A DNA stretch of 64,000 bases from UBA1794 sp031552405 (GTDB lineage: Bacteria; Bacteroidota; Bacteroidia; Bacteroidales; Bacteroidaceae), in NCBI GenBank assembly GCA_031552405.1, contig JAVBMN010000026.1, positions 1-64,000 of the forward strand, read 5' to 3'. A model generated the notes under the pieces. The model saw only the letters and a program-made list of their open reading frames with translations, searched no databases and was not told the DNA's origin. The position numbers and the translations under genes are program-made. Shown piece by piece: positions 53,308-63,577 of the stretch; position 1 is the first letter of the stretch; each line of letters begins with the position of its first letter.

Positions 53308-54768
53308 ATGAAAGAACCAGAAGAAAAGAACCAATATCTCCACGAGTTCACCAAGGAGAAATACAAATACGGCTTCACCACAGAGGTAGACACAGAGGTG
53401 ATTGAGAAGGGGCTTAATGAAGACGTAGTACGCCTCATTTCTCAAAAGAAGAATGAGCCGGAATGGCTGCTTGAGTTCCGCTTGAACGCATACCGCCACT
53501 GGCTCACAATGAAAATGCCCCAATGGGCACATCTCACCATCCCCGAGATCGATTATCAGGCTATTTCCTACTATGCCGACCCTACCAAAAAAAAGGAGAA
53601 TGCACCCAAGAGCCTGGAGGAAGTAGATCCTGAACTTATCAATACATTTAATAAACTGGGCATCCCCCTTGAGGAGCGAATGGCGCTGAGCGGTGTAGCC
53701 GTAGATGCGGTTATGGACTCCGTATCCGTAAAAACCACCTTCAAGGAAACCCTATATGAAAAAGGCATAATCTTTTGCTCCATCAGCGAAGCAGTACGGG
53801 AACATGCCGACCTGGTAAAGGAATATCTCGGGTCAGTAGTACCCTACCGGGACAACTACTTTGCAGCACTCAACTCCGCAGTGTTCTCCGACGGATCCTT
53901 TGTATACATCCCGAAAGGCATTCGCTGCCCCATGGAACTCTCTACCTATTTCCGCATAAATGCCCGTAATACCGGACAGTTTGAACGCACCCTTATCATT
54001 GCCGACAGCGACTCATACGTGAGTTATCTGGAAGGATGTACCGCCCCCATGCGCGACGAGAACCAGCTTCATGCCGCCATTGTGGAGATTTATGTGCACG
54101 ATCATGCCGAAGTAAAATACTCTACCGTACAAAACTGGTATCCGGGCGATGCACAAGGAAAAGGAGGCGTATACAACTTCGTAACCAAACGCGGACTGTG
54201 TAAAGGACGCGGCTCTAAACTTTCATGGACGCAGGTCGAAACCGGATCGGCCATCACCTGGAAATACCCCAGTTGCATCCTGGCCGGAGATGACTCCATT
54301 GGTGAGTTTTACTCTGTGGCAGTGACTAATAACTGCCAACAGGCCGATACGGGTACCAAGATGATCCATCTGGGTAAGAACACCCGCAGTACCATTGTCT
54401 CCAAGGGAATCTCATCCGGTCGGAGTCAAAACTCATATCGCGGACTGGTACGTGTAGCTCCCAAGGCCGACAATGCCCGCAACTACAGCCAGTGTGACAG
54501 TCTGCTGATGGGCGACAAATGTGGCGCTCATACCTTCCCCTATATGGACATCCACAATGAAACGGCAGTGGTAGAACATGAGGCTACTACCTCAAAGATC
54601 AATGAAGACCAGCTCTTTTACTGCAATCAACGTGGAATAAGCACAGAGGATGCCGTAGGACTTATCGTCAACGGCTATGCCAAGGAAGTACTCAACAAGC
54701 TGCCCATGGAATTTGCCGTGGAAGCACAAAAACTGCTTTCCCTCTCCCTGGAAGGAAGCGTAGGATAA
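53308..54768 (+). CDS. sufB: Fe-S cluster assembly scaffold SufB
   Basis: 486 aa core of the SufBCD scaffold. Typical N-terminus (FTKEKYKYGFTTEVDTEVIEKG), FVYIPKGIRCPMELSTYFRI, YLEGCTAPM near residue 235, and the C-terminal SKINEDQLFYCNQRGISTEDA. First gene of sufBCDS; it starts 78 bases after infB beyond the terminator. Confidence 0.95.
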   Translation: MKEPEEKNQYLHEFTKEKYKYGFTTEVDTEVIEKGLNEDVVRLISQKKNEPEWLLEFRLNAYRHWLTMKMPQWAHLTIPEIDYQAISYYADPTKKKENAPKSLEEVDPELINTFNKLGIPLEERMALSGVAVDAVMDSVSVKTTFKETLYEKGIIFCSISEAVREHADLVKEYLGSVVPYRDNYFAALNSAVFSDGSFVYIPKGIRCPMELSTYFRINARNTGQFERTLIIADSDSYVSYLEGCTAPMRDENQLHAAIVEIYVHDHAEVKYSTVQNWYPGDAQGKGGVYNFVTKRGLCKGRGSKLSWTQVETGSAITWKYPSCILAGDDSIGEFYSVAVTNNCQQADTGTKMIHLGKNTRSTIVSKGISSGRSQNSYRGLVRVAPKADNARNYSQCDSLLMGDKCGAHTFPYMDIHNETAVVEHEATTSKINEDQLFYCNQRGISTEDAVGLIVNGYAKEVLNKLPMEFAVEAQKLLSLSLEGSVG

Positions 54769-54797
54769 ATAAAAGAAAACAATATACCGATCGCAAG

Positions 54798-55550
54798 ATG
54801 TTAACTATAAAAGACTTACATGCCAGCGTCAATGGCAAAGAGATATTAAAAGGCATCAACCTCAGCGTGAAACCCGGCGAGATACATGCCATCATGGGAC
54901 CTAACGGTTCCGGAAAAAGCACCCTCTCCTCTGTGTTGGTAGGAAACCCCATGTTTGAGGTTACAAAAGGAAGCGTACAGTTCTGCGGAAAAGACCTATT
55001 GGAGCTTTCTCCGGAAGATCGCAGCCACGAAGGCATTTTCCTCAGCTTTCAATATCCGGTAGAGATACCCGGCGTGAGCATGACCAACTTCATGCGTACT
55101 GCCGTTAACGAACACCGTAAATACAACGGGTTACCCGCTCTCACTGCCGCTGAGTTCCTGAAACTCATGCGGGAAAAGCGCAGCATCGTAGAGCTGGATA
55201 ATAAGCTAGCCAGCCGTTCCGTAAACGAGGGCTTCAGCGGTGGAGAGAAGAAACGCAACGAGATCTTCCAGATGGCCATGCTGGAACCCCGTCTCAGCAT
55301 CCTGGACGAAACGGATTCAGGCCTCGATATCGACGCCTTGCGTATCGTAGCCGAAGGGGTTAACAAGTTGAAGAAACCAGACACCAGCACTATCGTGATC
55401 ACTCACTACCAGCGTTTGCTGGATTACATCAAGCCAGATGTGGTACATGTGCTTTACAAAGGGCGCATCGTAAAAACAGCCGGACCGGAGCTGGCCCTGA
55501 AACTGGAAGAAGCCGGATACGACTGGATCAAAGAAGAATTGGGAGAATAA
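54798..55550 (+). CDS. sufC: Fe-S cluster assembly ATPase SufC
   Basis: 250 aa ABC-type ATPase. Walker A GPNGSGKSTL near residue 35, signature FSGGEKKRNEIFQ near 151, Walker B LSILDETDSGLDIDAL. Soluble and drives conformational change of the SufB-SufD heterodimer. 29 bases after sufB, 4 bases before sufD. Confidence 0.96.
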   Translation: MLTIKDLHASVNGKEILKGINLSVKPGEIHAIMGPNGSGKSTLSSVLVGNPMFEVTKGSVQFCGKDLLELSPEDRSHEGIFLSFQYPVEIPGVSMTNFMRTAVNEHRKYNGLPALTAAEFLKLMREKRSIVELDNKLASRSVNEGFSGGEKKRNEIFQMAMLEPRLSILDETDSGLDIDALRIVAEGVNKLKKPDTSTIVITHYQRLLDYIKPDVVHVLYKGRIVKTAGPELALKLEEAGYDWIKEELGE

Positions 55551-55554
55551 CACT

Positions 55555-56898
55555 ATGGCAGCCGAACAGCAATATATAGATCTCTTTACGCAGGTTGAAG
55601 CTTCCCTTTGCCGGCATAGCGCAGAAGCCCTGAATGCCCCCCGAAGGGAAGCAAAGGAACACTTCGCCCGGATGGGATTCCCCACCACCAAGGCCGAGGA
55701 GTATCGCTACACCCGTGTGGATGCGCTCTTTGCTCCGGATTATGGCATGAACATTAACCGGCTGGACATCCCCACAAACCCGCACAATGTATTCAAATGC
55801 GAAGTACCCAATATGAGTACCTTGCTATATTATGTGGTGAACGACCAATTTTACAATGCCGAACTCCCCAAAGTAACCCTTCCCGAAGGCGTCATCATCA
55901 GTAGCCTGTGCCAGGCAGCTAAGGAACACCCTGAACTGGTGAGCCGGTACTACTCCAAACTGGCTCCGGCTGATAAGGACAGTATTACCGCCCTGAATAC
56001 CATGTACGCCCAGGACGGCCTGTTCATCTACATTCCGAAAGGGGTGAAAATGGAGAAGACGTTGCAGGTGGTGAATATCAACCACTCGGAGGTAGACCTT
56101 ATGTCGAACCGCCGTGCACTTATCATCATGGAGGAAAACACCGAGTTACGCCTGCTGATATGCGACCATTCCATGGATCAGGTACGCTTTCTCACCACTC
56201 AGGTGACGGAGGTACATGTGGGCGAAAACTCCTTCTTCGACTTGTATGAACTGGAAGAGGCGCATGAGCAGACGACACGTTTTGCCAACTTATACGTAGA
56301 ACAGGCTGCAAACAGCAATGTACTACTGAATGGCATGACTCTGCACAATGGCATTACCCGGAATCAAACCTGTGTAACCTTCTCCGGTGAAGGAGCAGAA
56401 GTGAAGATGTTGGGAATGGCCATCTGCGACAAACAGCAGCATATTGACAACTTTACCCATATAGACCATGCGGTACCCCGCTGTACCAGTCATGAATTGT
56501 ACAAGTACGTATTGGATGAAGAGGCTGTGGGTGCATTTTCCGGAAAGGTATTGGTTCGTCCCAATGCGCAAAAGACAAACTCGCAACAAAGCAATAAGAA
56601 CCTCTGCATGACACGCAGTGCCCATGCGTATACCCAGCCACAGCTTGAGATTTATGCCGATGATGTGAAGTGCGGACATGGTTCTACAGTAGGACAACTG
56701 GACGAAAGTGCCTTGTTCTACATGAGATCCAGAGGCATCAATGAGCGCGAGGCCCGCCTCATGCTTATGTTTGCATTCGTGGGCGAGGTAATTGATCATG
56801 TACGCATCGACGTACTACGCGACCGCTTGCATCACCTTGTGGAAAAGCGCTTCCGCGGTGAGTTGAACCGCTGTGTAGGATGCGCCATGTGTAAGTAA
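55555..56898 (+). CDS. sufD: Fe-S cluster assembly protein SufD
   Basis: 447 aa paralog of SufB: LFIYIPKGVKMEKTLQVVNI and the beta-helix core, GHGSTVGQLDESALFYMRSRGI near the C-terminus. The tail ends RCVGCAMCK, a Cys-rich ending whose role is unknown. Partner of SufB in the scaffold. Confidence 0.94.
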   Translation: MAAEQQYIDLFTQVEASLCRHSAEALNAPRREAKEHFARMGFPTTKAEEYRYTRVDALFAPDYGMNINRLDIPTNPHNVFKCEVPNMSTLLYYVVNDQFYNAELPKVTLPEGVIISSLCQAAKEHPELVSRYYSKLAPADKDSITALNTMYAQDGLFIYIPKGVKMEKTLQVVNINHSEVDLMSNRRALIIMEENTELRLLICDHSMDQVRFLTTQVTEVHVGENSFFDLYELEEAHEQTTRFANLYVEQAANSNVLLNGMTLHNGITRNQTCVTFSGEGAEVKMLGMAICDKQQHIDNFTHIDHAVPRCTSHELYKYVLDEEAVGAFSGKVLVRPNAQKTNSQQSNKNLCMTRSAHAYTQPQLEIYADDVKCGHGSTVGQLDESALFYMRSRGINEREARLMLMFAFVGEVIDHVRIDVLRDRLHHLVEKRFRGELNRCVGCAMCK

Positions 56899-56923
56899 CC
56901 ACTCATTCTGACAAACTTTTGTA

Positions 56924-58135
56924 ATGGACATACAAGCGCTTCGCAAAGACTTCCCCATACTGGAACGTACGGTATACGGAAAACCGCTCGTGTATTTTGA
57001 CAATGCAGCCACTACACAAAAGCCACGTTGCGTGGTGGATGCCATTACCAATGAGTACTACTCGGTAAATGCCAATGTGCACCGGGGGGTGCATTTCCTT
57101 TCGCAACAAGCCACAGAGTTACATGAAGGTTCCCGTGAAACGGTGCGGAAGTTCCTGAACGCCCGCTCCATCCGCGAGATTATCTTTACCCGTGGCACAA
57201 CGGAAAGCATCAACCTGATTGCCTCCTGCTTTGGAGAAGCCTTCCTCAAGGAAGGCGATGAAGTGATTGTCAGCGAGATGGAACACCATAGCAATATCGT
57301 GCCCTGGCAATTGCTGGAACAACGAAAAGGCATCCGCCTGCGCGTCATCCCAATCACCGATGCGGGAGAGCTGCAGATGGACGCGTTCCGCGCACTGCTT
57401 AATGAACGTACTAAGCTAGTCAGCATCACCCATGTATCCAACGTATTAGGCACGATCAACCCTGTAAAGGAAATGATTGAGGAGGCGCATCGTCACGACA
57501 TCCCCGTCCTGATTGATGGCGCACAGTCAATACCCCACCTTGCGGTGGATGTACAGGAGTTGGATGCCGATTTCTACGCTTTCTCCGGTCACAAGATCTA
57601 TGCACCTACCGGGGTAGGCGTGCTGTACGGAAAAGAAGAATGGCTGGAGAAGCTGCCTCCCTACCAAGGTGGCGGCGAAATGATACAGAGTGTCAGCTTC
57701 TCCGGTACTACCTTCAATGAGCTGCCTTTCAAGTTTGAGGCCGGTACGCCGGATTACATCGGCACCACCGGCCTGGCACAGGCCATTGAGTACGTCAGCG
57801 CCATCGGGTTGGAAGAAATTGCCGCTTACGAGCACCAGTTAACCGAATATGCCACTGCACAACTTCTTACGATTCCCGGTTTACGTATCTACGGGCAGGC
57901 TTCGCAAAAGAGTAGTGTTATTTCGTTCCTCGTAGGCGACATCCATCCTTTTGATATGGGCACGTTACTCGACAGGCTGGGCATTGCCGTACGTACGGGG
58001 CATCACTGCGCACAACCGCTCATGGAGCGCTTTGGCATTCCTGGTACAGTACGAGCCTCCTTTGCTTTCTACAATACGAAGGAAGAGGTGGACAGCTTGG
58101 TACAAGGCATTGAACGAGTACGAAAGATGTTCTGA
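56924..58135 (+). CDS. sufS: Cysteine desulfurase SufS
   Basis: 403 aa PLP enzyme that provides sulfur for cluster assembly. VYFDNAATTQKP at the N-terminus, DGAQSIPHLAVDVQELDADF (Asp/Gln pocket), FSGHKIYAPTGVGVLYG with the PLP lysine, and RTGHHCAQPL with the catalytic Cys. No sufE or sufU lies in this operon, so the sulfur acceptor must be elsewhere. Confidence 0.95.
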   Translation: MDIQALRKDFPILERTVYGKPLVYFDNAATTQKPRCVVDAITNEYYSVNANVHRGVHFLSQQATELHEGSRETVRKFLNARSIREIIFTRGTTESINLIASCFGEAFLKEGDEVIVSEMEHHSNIVPWQLLEQRKGIRLRVIPITDAGELQMDAFRALLNERTKLVSITHVSNVLGTINPVKEMIEEAHRHDIPVLIDGAQSIPHLAVDVQELDADFYAFSGHKIYAPTGVGVLYGKEEWLEKLPPYQGGGEMIQSVSFSGTTFNELPFKFEAGTPDYIGTTGLAQAIEYVSAIGLEEIAAYEHQLTEYATAQLLTIPGLRIYGQASQKSSVISFLVGDIHPFDMGTLLDRLGIAVRTGHHCAQPLMERFGIPGTVRASFAFYNTKEEVDSLVQGIERVRKMF

Positions 58136-58168
58136 TTACTTACCAAATACCAAAGTCAGGCATTACAT

Positions 58169-58210
58169 AAAGGCTGGTACCCAGAGGATTACTAGCCTTT
58201 TCTCTTTTAG
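58169..58210 (+). terminator. Terminator of the suf operon
   Basis: AAAGGCT (58169-58175) pairs with AGCCTTT (58194-58200), followed by TCTCTTTT. It lies 33 bases after the sufS stop codon. Confidence 0.7.
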
Positions 58211-58262
58211 AAAATATACCTCATACTTCACATTTATTGTTTGAAGAAAAACGCTTGTAGCG

Positions 58263-58293
58263 TTGGTCATAAAAAGATTAACCTTTATATTTG
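58263..58293 (+). promoter_or_regulatory. Promoter of the membrane pyrophosphatase gene
   Basis: TTG (58263-58265), 20-base spacer, TATATTTG (58286-58293), 41 bases before the ATG. Confidence 0.8.
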
Positions 58294-58333
58294 ACCAGTT
58301 TTATTCCATTAACCCTTTAATTTATAGATCCAT

Positions 58334-60553
58334 ATGGTAAACAGTTTATTTTGGATGATACCTATTTCATCTATTCTAGCGCTGGGATTCGCGTGGTATT
58401 TCTTTAAGTCAATGATGAAGGAGAGTGAGGGTACCCCTCAAATGGTTAAGATTGCAGCTTCGGTGCGCTCCGGGGCCATGTCGTACCTTCGTCAGCAATA
58501 CAAGGTAGTAAGCATTGTCTTCATTGTACTTGCCTGCTTATTTGCGTTAATGGCCTACTATGGTCTTCAAAACAACTGGGTTCCTTTTGCGTTCCTTACC
58601 GGGGGATTCTTCTCGGGACTAGCCGGTTTCTTCGGCATGAAAACAGCTACTTATGCCTCGGCCAGAACGGCGTATGCCGCCCAGCACTCACTGAATCGCG
58701 GGCTAACTGTAGCCTTCCGATCAGGAGCTGTGATGGGGCTTACCGTAGTAGGCCTTGCCCTGCTTGACATCGCAGCATGGTATCTGATCCTTGACTATTT
58801 CATGGATGCTGCACCTGGACAAAAGCTGATCCTTATTACCACCACCATGCTGACCTTTGGAATGGGAGCATCCTGTCAGGCTTTGTTTGCCCGTGTAGGA
58901 GGAGGTATTTATACCAAGGCTGCCGATGTAGGTGCCGACCTTGTAGGAAAGGTAGAAGCCGGGATCCCTGAGGATGACCCGCGCAACCCCGCTACCATAG
59001 CCGACAATGTAGGTGATAATGTAGGCGACGTAGCCGGAATGGGTGCCGACCTGTACGAATCGTACGCCGGTTCTATCCTCTCCACCGCCGCCCTGGGCGC
59101 CGCTGCCTTCATTGCCAATCCCGCCATGCAGGAAAAGGCTGTGTTTGCTCCGATGCTGATTGCCGCTGTGGGAATAGGTCTCTCCATCCTGGGCATCTTT
59201 CTGGTACGAACGAAGGAAGGCGCCTCCATGAAAAACCTGCTTGGTGCCCTTGGACGCGGTACCAATGCCAGCGCCATCCTGATTGCCGTCTTTACCTTTA
59301 TAATACTGCACGGACTAGGACTGGAAAACTGGCACGGTATATCCTTCTCGGTAATCTCCGGACTTGTGGCCGGTGTCATCATCGGACAGGTTACCGAATA
59401 CTATACCTCACAATCGTATAAACCCACAAAAGCCGTAGCCGAGAGTTCCCACACAGGTCCCGCCACGGTAATCATCAGCGGTATGGGGCTGGGCATGATT
59501 TCTACAGCCATCCCCGTGATCACCATCGGCATTGCCATCATCATGGCCTACCTCTGCGCTAACGGATTCCAGATAGAGTTTACTGCAAAAAACCTGAGCA
59601 TGGGATTGTACGGCATCGGTATCGCCGCTGTGGGAATGCTCTCTACACTGGGCATTACACTGGCTACGGATGCATACGGCCCCATTGCCGACAATGCCGG
59701 AGGTAACGCCGAAATGAGCGGACTGCCAAAGGAAGTACGCCAACGCACTGATGCACTGGATGCACTAGGCAATACCACCGCTGCTACAGGTAAGGGCTTT
59801 GCCATTGGTTCTGCCGCACTGACCGCACTGGCATTGCTGGCCTCCTATGTAGAAGAGATCAAGATTGCACTGGTACGCCTTGCTGAGAATGCGGAGAACG
59901 GTTTGGCACGTGTAACCGATAGTGTAAGCCTCACCGCCGAACAGATACACGCCGCCACACTGGTGGATTTCATGGATTATTATCACGTAAACCTGATGAA
60001 CCCAATGGTACTTGCAGGCATATTTACAGGATCCATGATGTCCTTCCTATTCTGCGGACTCACCATGAATGCCGTAGGCCGCGCCGCACAAAAGATGGTA
60101 GAAGAAGTACGCCGCCAGTTCCGCGAAATGCCCGGTATTCTGAAAGGTACTACGGAACCCGACTATGCCCGCTGCGTATCCATCTCCACCAAAGGTGCAC
60201 AGCGTGAAATGCTGCTTCCCTCCCTGCTTGCCATTATCGTACCCGTGGTAATGGGCATCCTGTTGGGAGTAGCCGGAGTGCTGGGTGTATTGATCGGTGG
60301 CCTCTCTACCGGTTTCGTACTGGCCATCTTCATGGCCAATGCAGGCGGTGCCTGGGACAATGCCAAAAAGTATATCGAGGAAGGCAACCTGGGCGGAAAA
60401 GGATCCGAAAACCACAAAGCAACCATAGTAGGCGACACTGTGGGCGATCCATTTAAAGATACCTCCGGCCCCAGCCTCAACATACTCATCAAACTAATGA
60501 GCATGGTATCCATTGTAATGGCAGGCCTCACCGTGGCGTGGAGCCTATTCTGA
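58334..60553 (+). CDS. hppA: K+-dependent membrane-bound pyrophosphatase (Na+ or H+ pump)
   Basis: 739 aa, about 16 membrane spans. It couples pyrophosphate hydrolysis to cation export. The catalytic DNVGDNVGDVAGMGADLYES is near residues 224-243 and the second site DTVGDPFKDTSGPSLNIL near the C-terminus. At the position that separates K+-dependent from K+-independent enzymes the sequence reads GNTTAATGKG (Ala), the K+-dependent form. K+-dependent relatives in Bacteroidales include Na+- and dual Na+/H+-pumping types; the ion cannot be settled by eye. Monocistronic. Confidence 0.93.
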   Translation: MVNSLFWMIPISSILALGFAWYFFKSMMKESEGTPQMVKIAASVRSGAMSYLRQQYKVVSIVFIVLACLFALMAYYGLQNNWVPFAFLTGGFFSGLAGFFGMKTATYASARTAYAAQHSLNRGLTVAFRSGAVMGLTVVGLALLDIAAWYLILDYFMDAAPGQKLILITTTMLTFGMGASCQALFARVGGGIYTKAADVGADLVGKVEAGIPEDDPRNPATIADNVGDNVGDVAGMGADLYESYAGSILSTAALGAAAFIANPAMQEKAVFAPMLIAAVGIGLSILGIFLVRTKEGASMKNLLGALGRGTNASAILIAVFTFIILHGLGLENWHGISFSVISGLVAGVIIGQVTEYYTSQSYKPTKAVAESSHTGPATVIISGMGLGMISTAIPVITIGIAIIMAYLCANGFQIEFTAKNLSMGLYGIGIAAVGMLSTLGITLATDAYGPIADNAGGNAEMSGLPKEVRQRTDALDALGNTTAATGKGFAIGSAALTALALLASYVEEIKIALVRLAENAENGLARVTDSVSLTAEQIHAATLVDFMDYYHVNLMNPMVLAGIFTGSMMSFLFCGLTMNAVGRAAQKMVEEVRRQFREMPGILKGTTEPDYARCVSISTKGAQREMLLPSLLAIIVPVVMGILLGVAGVLGVLIGGLSTGFVLAIFMANAGGAWDNAKKYIEEGNLGGKGSENHKATIVGDTVGDPFKDTSGPSLNILIKLMSMVSIVMAGLTVAWSLF

Positions 60554-60564
60554 CAACAAACCCC

Positions 60565-60598
60565 ATAAGGAGTCAAGCCTGAGAGCCTGACTCCTTAT
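60565..60598 (+). terminator. Hairpin after the pyrophosphatase gene
   Basis: ATAAGGAGTCA (60565-60575) and TGACTCCTTAT (60588-60598), an 11-bp perfect stem with a 12-base loop, followed by CTTATTCC. The T-tract is weak, so it may be partial and allow read-through into rnhB, which has no evident promoter. Confidence 0.6.
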
Positions 60599-60614
60599 CT
60601 TATTCCAATTCAAT

Positions 60615-61226
60615 ATGCTCCTTCCTTTTCTAAATCCTGATTGTCTTGAGGCCGGCTGCGATGAAGCCGGACGCGGATGCCTCTCCGGAGCGGTGTACGC
60701 TGCCGCAGTAATCCTGCCTCCCAACTTCCGAAATGAATTACTGAACGACTCCAAGCAGCTTACCGAGAAGCAACGCTATACCCTTCGGGAAGTCATCGAA
60801 CGCGAAGCCACAGCCTACGCAGTAGGTATTGTATCGCCGGAAGAAATTGACTCCATCAACATCCTGAACGCCTCGTTCCTGGCCATGCACCGGGCAGTAC
60901 AGCAATTGTCGCAGGTACCAGAACATCTGATCATTGACGGCAACCGCTTTAAGCCCTACCCTGGCATCCCCCACACCACAGTGATAAAGGGAGATGGCAA
61001 ATACCTGTCTATTGCTGCGGCTTCCATCCTGGCCAAGACCTACCGGGATGATTACATGCTGGCATTACACCAGGAACACCCCCATTACGACTGGAACAAG
61101 AACAAAGGCTATCCCACCTGCAAGCACCGGGACGCCATCCGCAAACACGGAATTACCCCGTATCACCGGAAAAGCTATAATCTGCTGGGAAACGGACAAC
61201 TGGAATTATTCGGAGAAGAAGGTTAA
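60615..61226 (+). CDS. rnhB: Ribonuclease HII
   Basis: 203 aa. Removes RNA from RNA-DNA hybrids and single ribonucleotides from DNA. The Asp-Glu pair is in CDEAGRGCLSGAVYAAAVILPP near residue 15, the GxGKYLSIAAASILAKTYRDD block near 130, and HKG-like NKGYPTCKHRDAIRKHG near 165. Length and motifs are normal. Confidence 0.95.
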   Translation: MLLPFLNPDCLEAGCDEAGRGCLSGAVYAAAVILPPNFRNELLNDSKQLTEKQRYTLREVIEREATAYAVGIVSPEEIDSINILNASFLAMHRAVQQLSQVPEHLIIDGNRFKPYPGIPHTTVIKGDGKYLSIAAASILAKTYRDDYMLALHQEHPHYDWNKNKGYPTCKHRDAIRKHGITPYHRKSYNLLGNGQLELFGEEG

Positions 61227-61263
61227 AAACACAGGAGCTGCCTCGTAAGAGACAGCTCCTGTG
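61223..61263 (-). terminator. Terminator of pta-ackA (also facing rnhB)
   Basis: CACAGGAGCTG (61230-61240) and CAGCTCCTGTG (61253-61263), an 11-bp perfect stem. On the minus strand it is followed by TTTTTAACC, so it clearly serves ackA; it may also stop rnhB. Confidence 0.8.
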
Positions 61264-61288
61264 CTGCATAAATAAGTCGGTAATCTAT

Positions 61289-62488
61289 TTATTTACCTAA
61301 AATAGCCATTGTATCTGAGGCGATCATCAACTCCTCATCAGTAGGAATGATGCACACCTTCACTTTGGAATCGGGGGCAGAGATCAGCATCTCTTCGCCA
61401 CGGATCTTGCTGTTTATGTCAAGATCCAGCTTTACACCCATGTATTCCAGCCCCTGACACGACAGTTCGCGACAGTTAGCCTGGTTCTCGCCTACACCTC
61501 CGGTAAAGACGATGGCATCTACTCCACCCATTGCGGCGGCGTATGCGCCGATGTATTTGCGGATGCGGTAGTAGTACATAGTCTCGGTAAGGATGGCCTG
61601 GGCATCGCCTTCGCGGGCCGCATTATTAAGGTCGCGCATATCGGAAGTCTTACCAAAGACACCCAATACACCGGATTCTTTATTGAGCAGGTCACTGATA
61701 CCCGTGTTATCCAGTCCCTCTTTCTCCATGATATACATCACGGCGCCGGCGTCGATATCACCACAACGGGTACCCATCATCAGGCCCTCAAGGGGGGTAA
61801 GTCCCATGGTAGTATCCACAGACTTGCCATCCATTACGGCGGTGATAGAACCTCCGTTACCTACGTGGCAGGTGATGATCTTAGAGCCTTCAGCCGGCAT
61901 ATCCAGGAATTCGCACACACGTTGCGATACGTAGCGATGGCTGGTTCCGTGGAATCCGTACCGACGTACACCATACTTCTTATACAGATCATAAGGAACG
62001 GCATAGAGGAAGGCATGCTTCGGCATGGTCTGATGGAATGCGGTATCGAATACTGCAATCTGCGGCATCTTGGGGAATATCTTCGAGATGGCGTTCACCC
62101 CCTTTAGGTTGGCGGGGTTGTGCAGAGGAGCCAAGTCATTGCACTCCACTACCATATCAATTACTTCCTGCGTAATGAGCATGGACTTGCTGAACTTCTC
62201 GCCGCCATGTACCAGGCGGTGACCTACTGCATCTATTTCATCCAGAGAAGCAATGGCGCCAAACTCCTTGTCGGTCAGCGTCTGGAGTATAAATTCTACC
62301 CCGGCAGTGTGTTCTTCGATGTAGCGCTCCAGGATTTTCTTTTCACCTGAAGGGAGCGTAATCTTCAGGAATGAGTCTTCCAGACCAATACGTTCAATGC
62401 CGCCTTGTGCAAGCACTTCTTTGGAAGCCATCTCAAAAAGTTTGTACTTAATGGAGGAGCTTCCGCAATTCAATACCAAAATTTTCAT
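61289..62488 (-). CDS. ackA: Acetate kinase
   Basis: 399 aa. Acetyl-phosphate + ADP to acetate + ATP, the energy-yielding last step of fermentation to acetate. Signatures KILVLNCGSSSIKYKLFE at the N-terminus and AVFDTAFHQTMPKHAFLYAV, GFHGTSHRYV, FTGGVGENQANCRE. Second gene of the pta-ackA operon, 17 bases after pta. Confidence 0.96.
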   Translation of the reverse strand: MKILVLNCGSSSIKYKLFEMASKEVLAQGGIERIGLEDSFLKITLPSGEKKILERYIEEHTAGVEFILQTLTDKEFGAIASLDEIDAVGHRLVHGGEKFSKSMLITQEVIDMVVECNDLAPLHNPANLKGVNAISKIFPKMPQIAVFDTAFHQTMPKHAFLYAVPYDLYKKYGVRRYGFHGTSHRYVSQRVCEFLDMPAEGSKIITCHVGNGGSITAVMDGKSVDTTMGLTPLEGLMMGTRCGDIDAGAVMYIMEKEGLDNTGISDLLNKESGVLGVFGKTSDMRDLNNAAREGDAQAILTETMYYYRIRKYIGAYAAAMGGVDAIVFTGGVGENQANCRELSCQGLEYMGVKLDLDINSKIRGEEMLISAPDSKVKVCIIPTDEELMIASDTMAILGK

Positions 62489-62505
62489 TACTATACTTAC
62501 GGATT

Positions 62506-63525
62506 CTAATTCGTTCTTTTCTTAGCGGCGATGGCCTGGTTGGCGGTGATGGCGATCATGGCATACACATCTTCTACGGAGCAACCGCGAGAGAGGTCGT
62601 TCACCGGACGAGCAATTCCCTGTAGGATGGGGCCAATGGCTTCGGCTTCACCCAGGCGTTGCACCAGTTTGTAGGCGATGTTTCCCACTTCCAGGTTGGG
62701 GAAGATGAGAGTATCAGCATGTCCGGCAATTTTCGATCCGGGAGCCTTGGCAGCACCAATACGGGGTACCAGGGCGGCATCAGCCTGCAATTCGCCGTCT
62801 ACCTCGATCAGCGGATCAATGGCACGGGCCTTGCTTACGGCAGCCACTACCTTATCCACAACTTCATGACTGGCAGAACCCTTGGTAGAGAAGCTCAAGA
62901 GAGCTACCTTGGGATCTTCAAAGCCGGCCACTGCGCGAGCGGTACGGGCAGTGCATACGGCAATCTGGGCCAACTGATCGGCATCGGGTACGGGAGTCAC
63001 GGCTACGTCGCCTACTACAAGTACACCGTCACGGCCGTACTTAGGGGTTTTAGTAAGCAGCACAAGGGCTCCGGATACACAGGTGATACCGGGTTCTGTT
63101 TTGATAATCTGCAGGGCGGGGCGCAACACGTTTCCAGTGGTGTTACGTGCGCCGGCCAGTTGCCCGTCGGCATCGCCTGTTTTTATCATGAGGCAGCCAT
63201 AATACAGGGGGTCGGCAGCCTTTTCACGGGCTTGTTCCAGGCTCAGTCCTTTTGTTTTGCGGAGTTCATAAAGTAACTGTGCATATTCCTCTCTTCGGGG
63301 GCAAAGGGCGGGGTCTATGAGGGTAGCCTTGTCAATATTGGTCAATCCAAGTTTCCCGGCTTCCGCCATTATCGCTTCCTTGTTGCCAAGGATTATCAGT
63401 TGAGCCACGCCTTCGGCCAATATCCTGTCGGCTGCTCTCAAGGTGCGTTCCTCCGTTCCTTCGGGAAGGACGATACGCTGGGGGTTTGCTTTTGCCCGCT
63501 CTGCAATGTTACTTACGAAACACAT
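62506..63525 (-). CDS. pta: Phosphate acetyltransferase (short form)
   Basis: 339 aa, only the catalytic PTA_PTB domain; the N-terminal DRTGG/CobB-like regulatory domains of long E. coli-type Pta are absent. IVLPEGTEERTLRAADRILAEG at the N-terminus, MIKTGDADGQLAGARNTTGN, LLSFSTKGSASHE and FPNLEVGNIAYKLVQRLG. Converts acetyl-CoA to acetyl-phosphate for ackA. Confidence 0.95.
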   Translation of the reverse strand: MCFVSNIAERAKANPQRIVLPEGTEERTLRAADRILAEGVAQLIILGNKEAIMAEAGKLGLTNIDKATLIDPALCPRREEYAQLLYELRKTKGLSLEQAREKAADPLYYGCLMIKTGDADGQLAGARNTTGNVLRPALQIIKTEPGITCVSGALVLLTKTPKYGRDGVLVVGDVAVTPVPDADQLAQIAVCTARTARAVAGFEDPKVALLSFSTKGSASHEVVDKVVAAVSKARAIDPLIEVDGELQADAALVPRIGAAKAPGSKIAGHADTLIFPNLEVGNIAYKLVQRLGEAEAIGPILQGIARPVNDLSRGCSVEDVYAMIAITANQAIAAKKRTN

Positions 63526-63564
63526 ATTTATATATCGTTAAAATTCTATTCCGCTTAATTTGAT

Positions 63565-63573
63565 GCAAAAGTA
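63565..63573 (-). promoter_or_regulatory. -7 element of pta-ackA
   Basis: Minus strand TACTTTTGC, about 40 bases before the pta ATG at 63525. Confidence 0.8.
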
Positions 63574-63577
63574 GTCA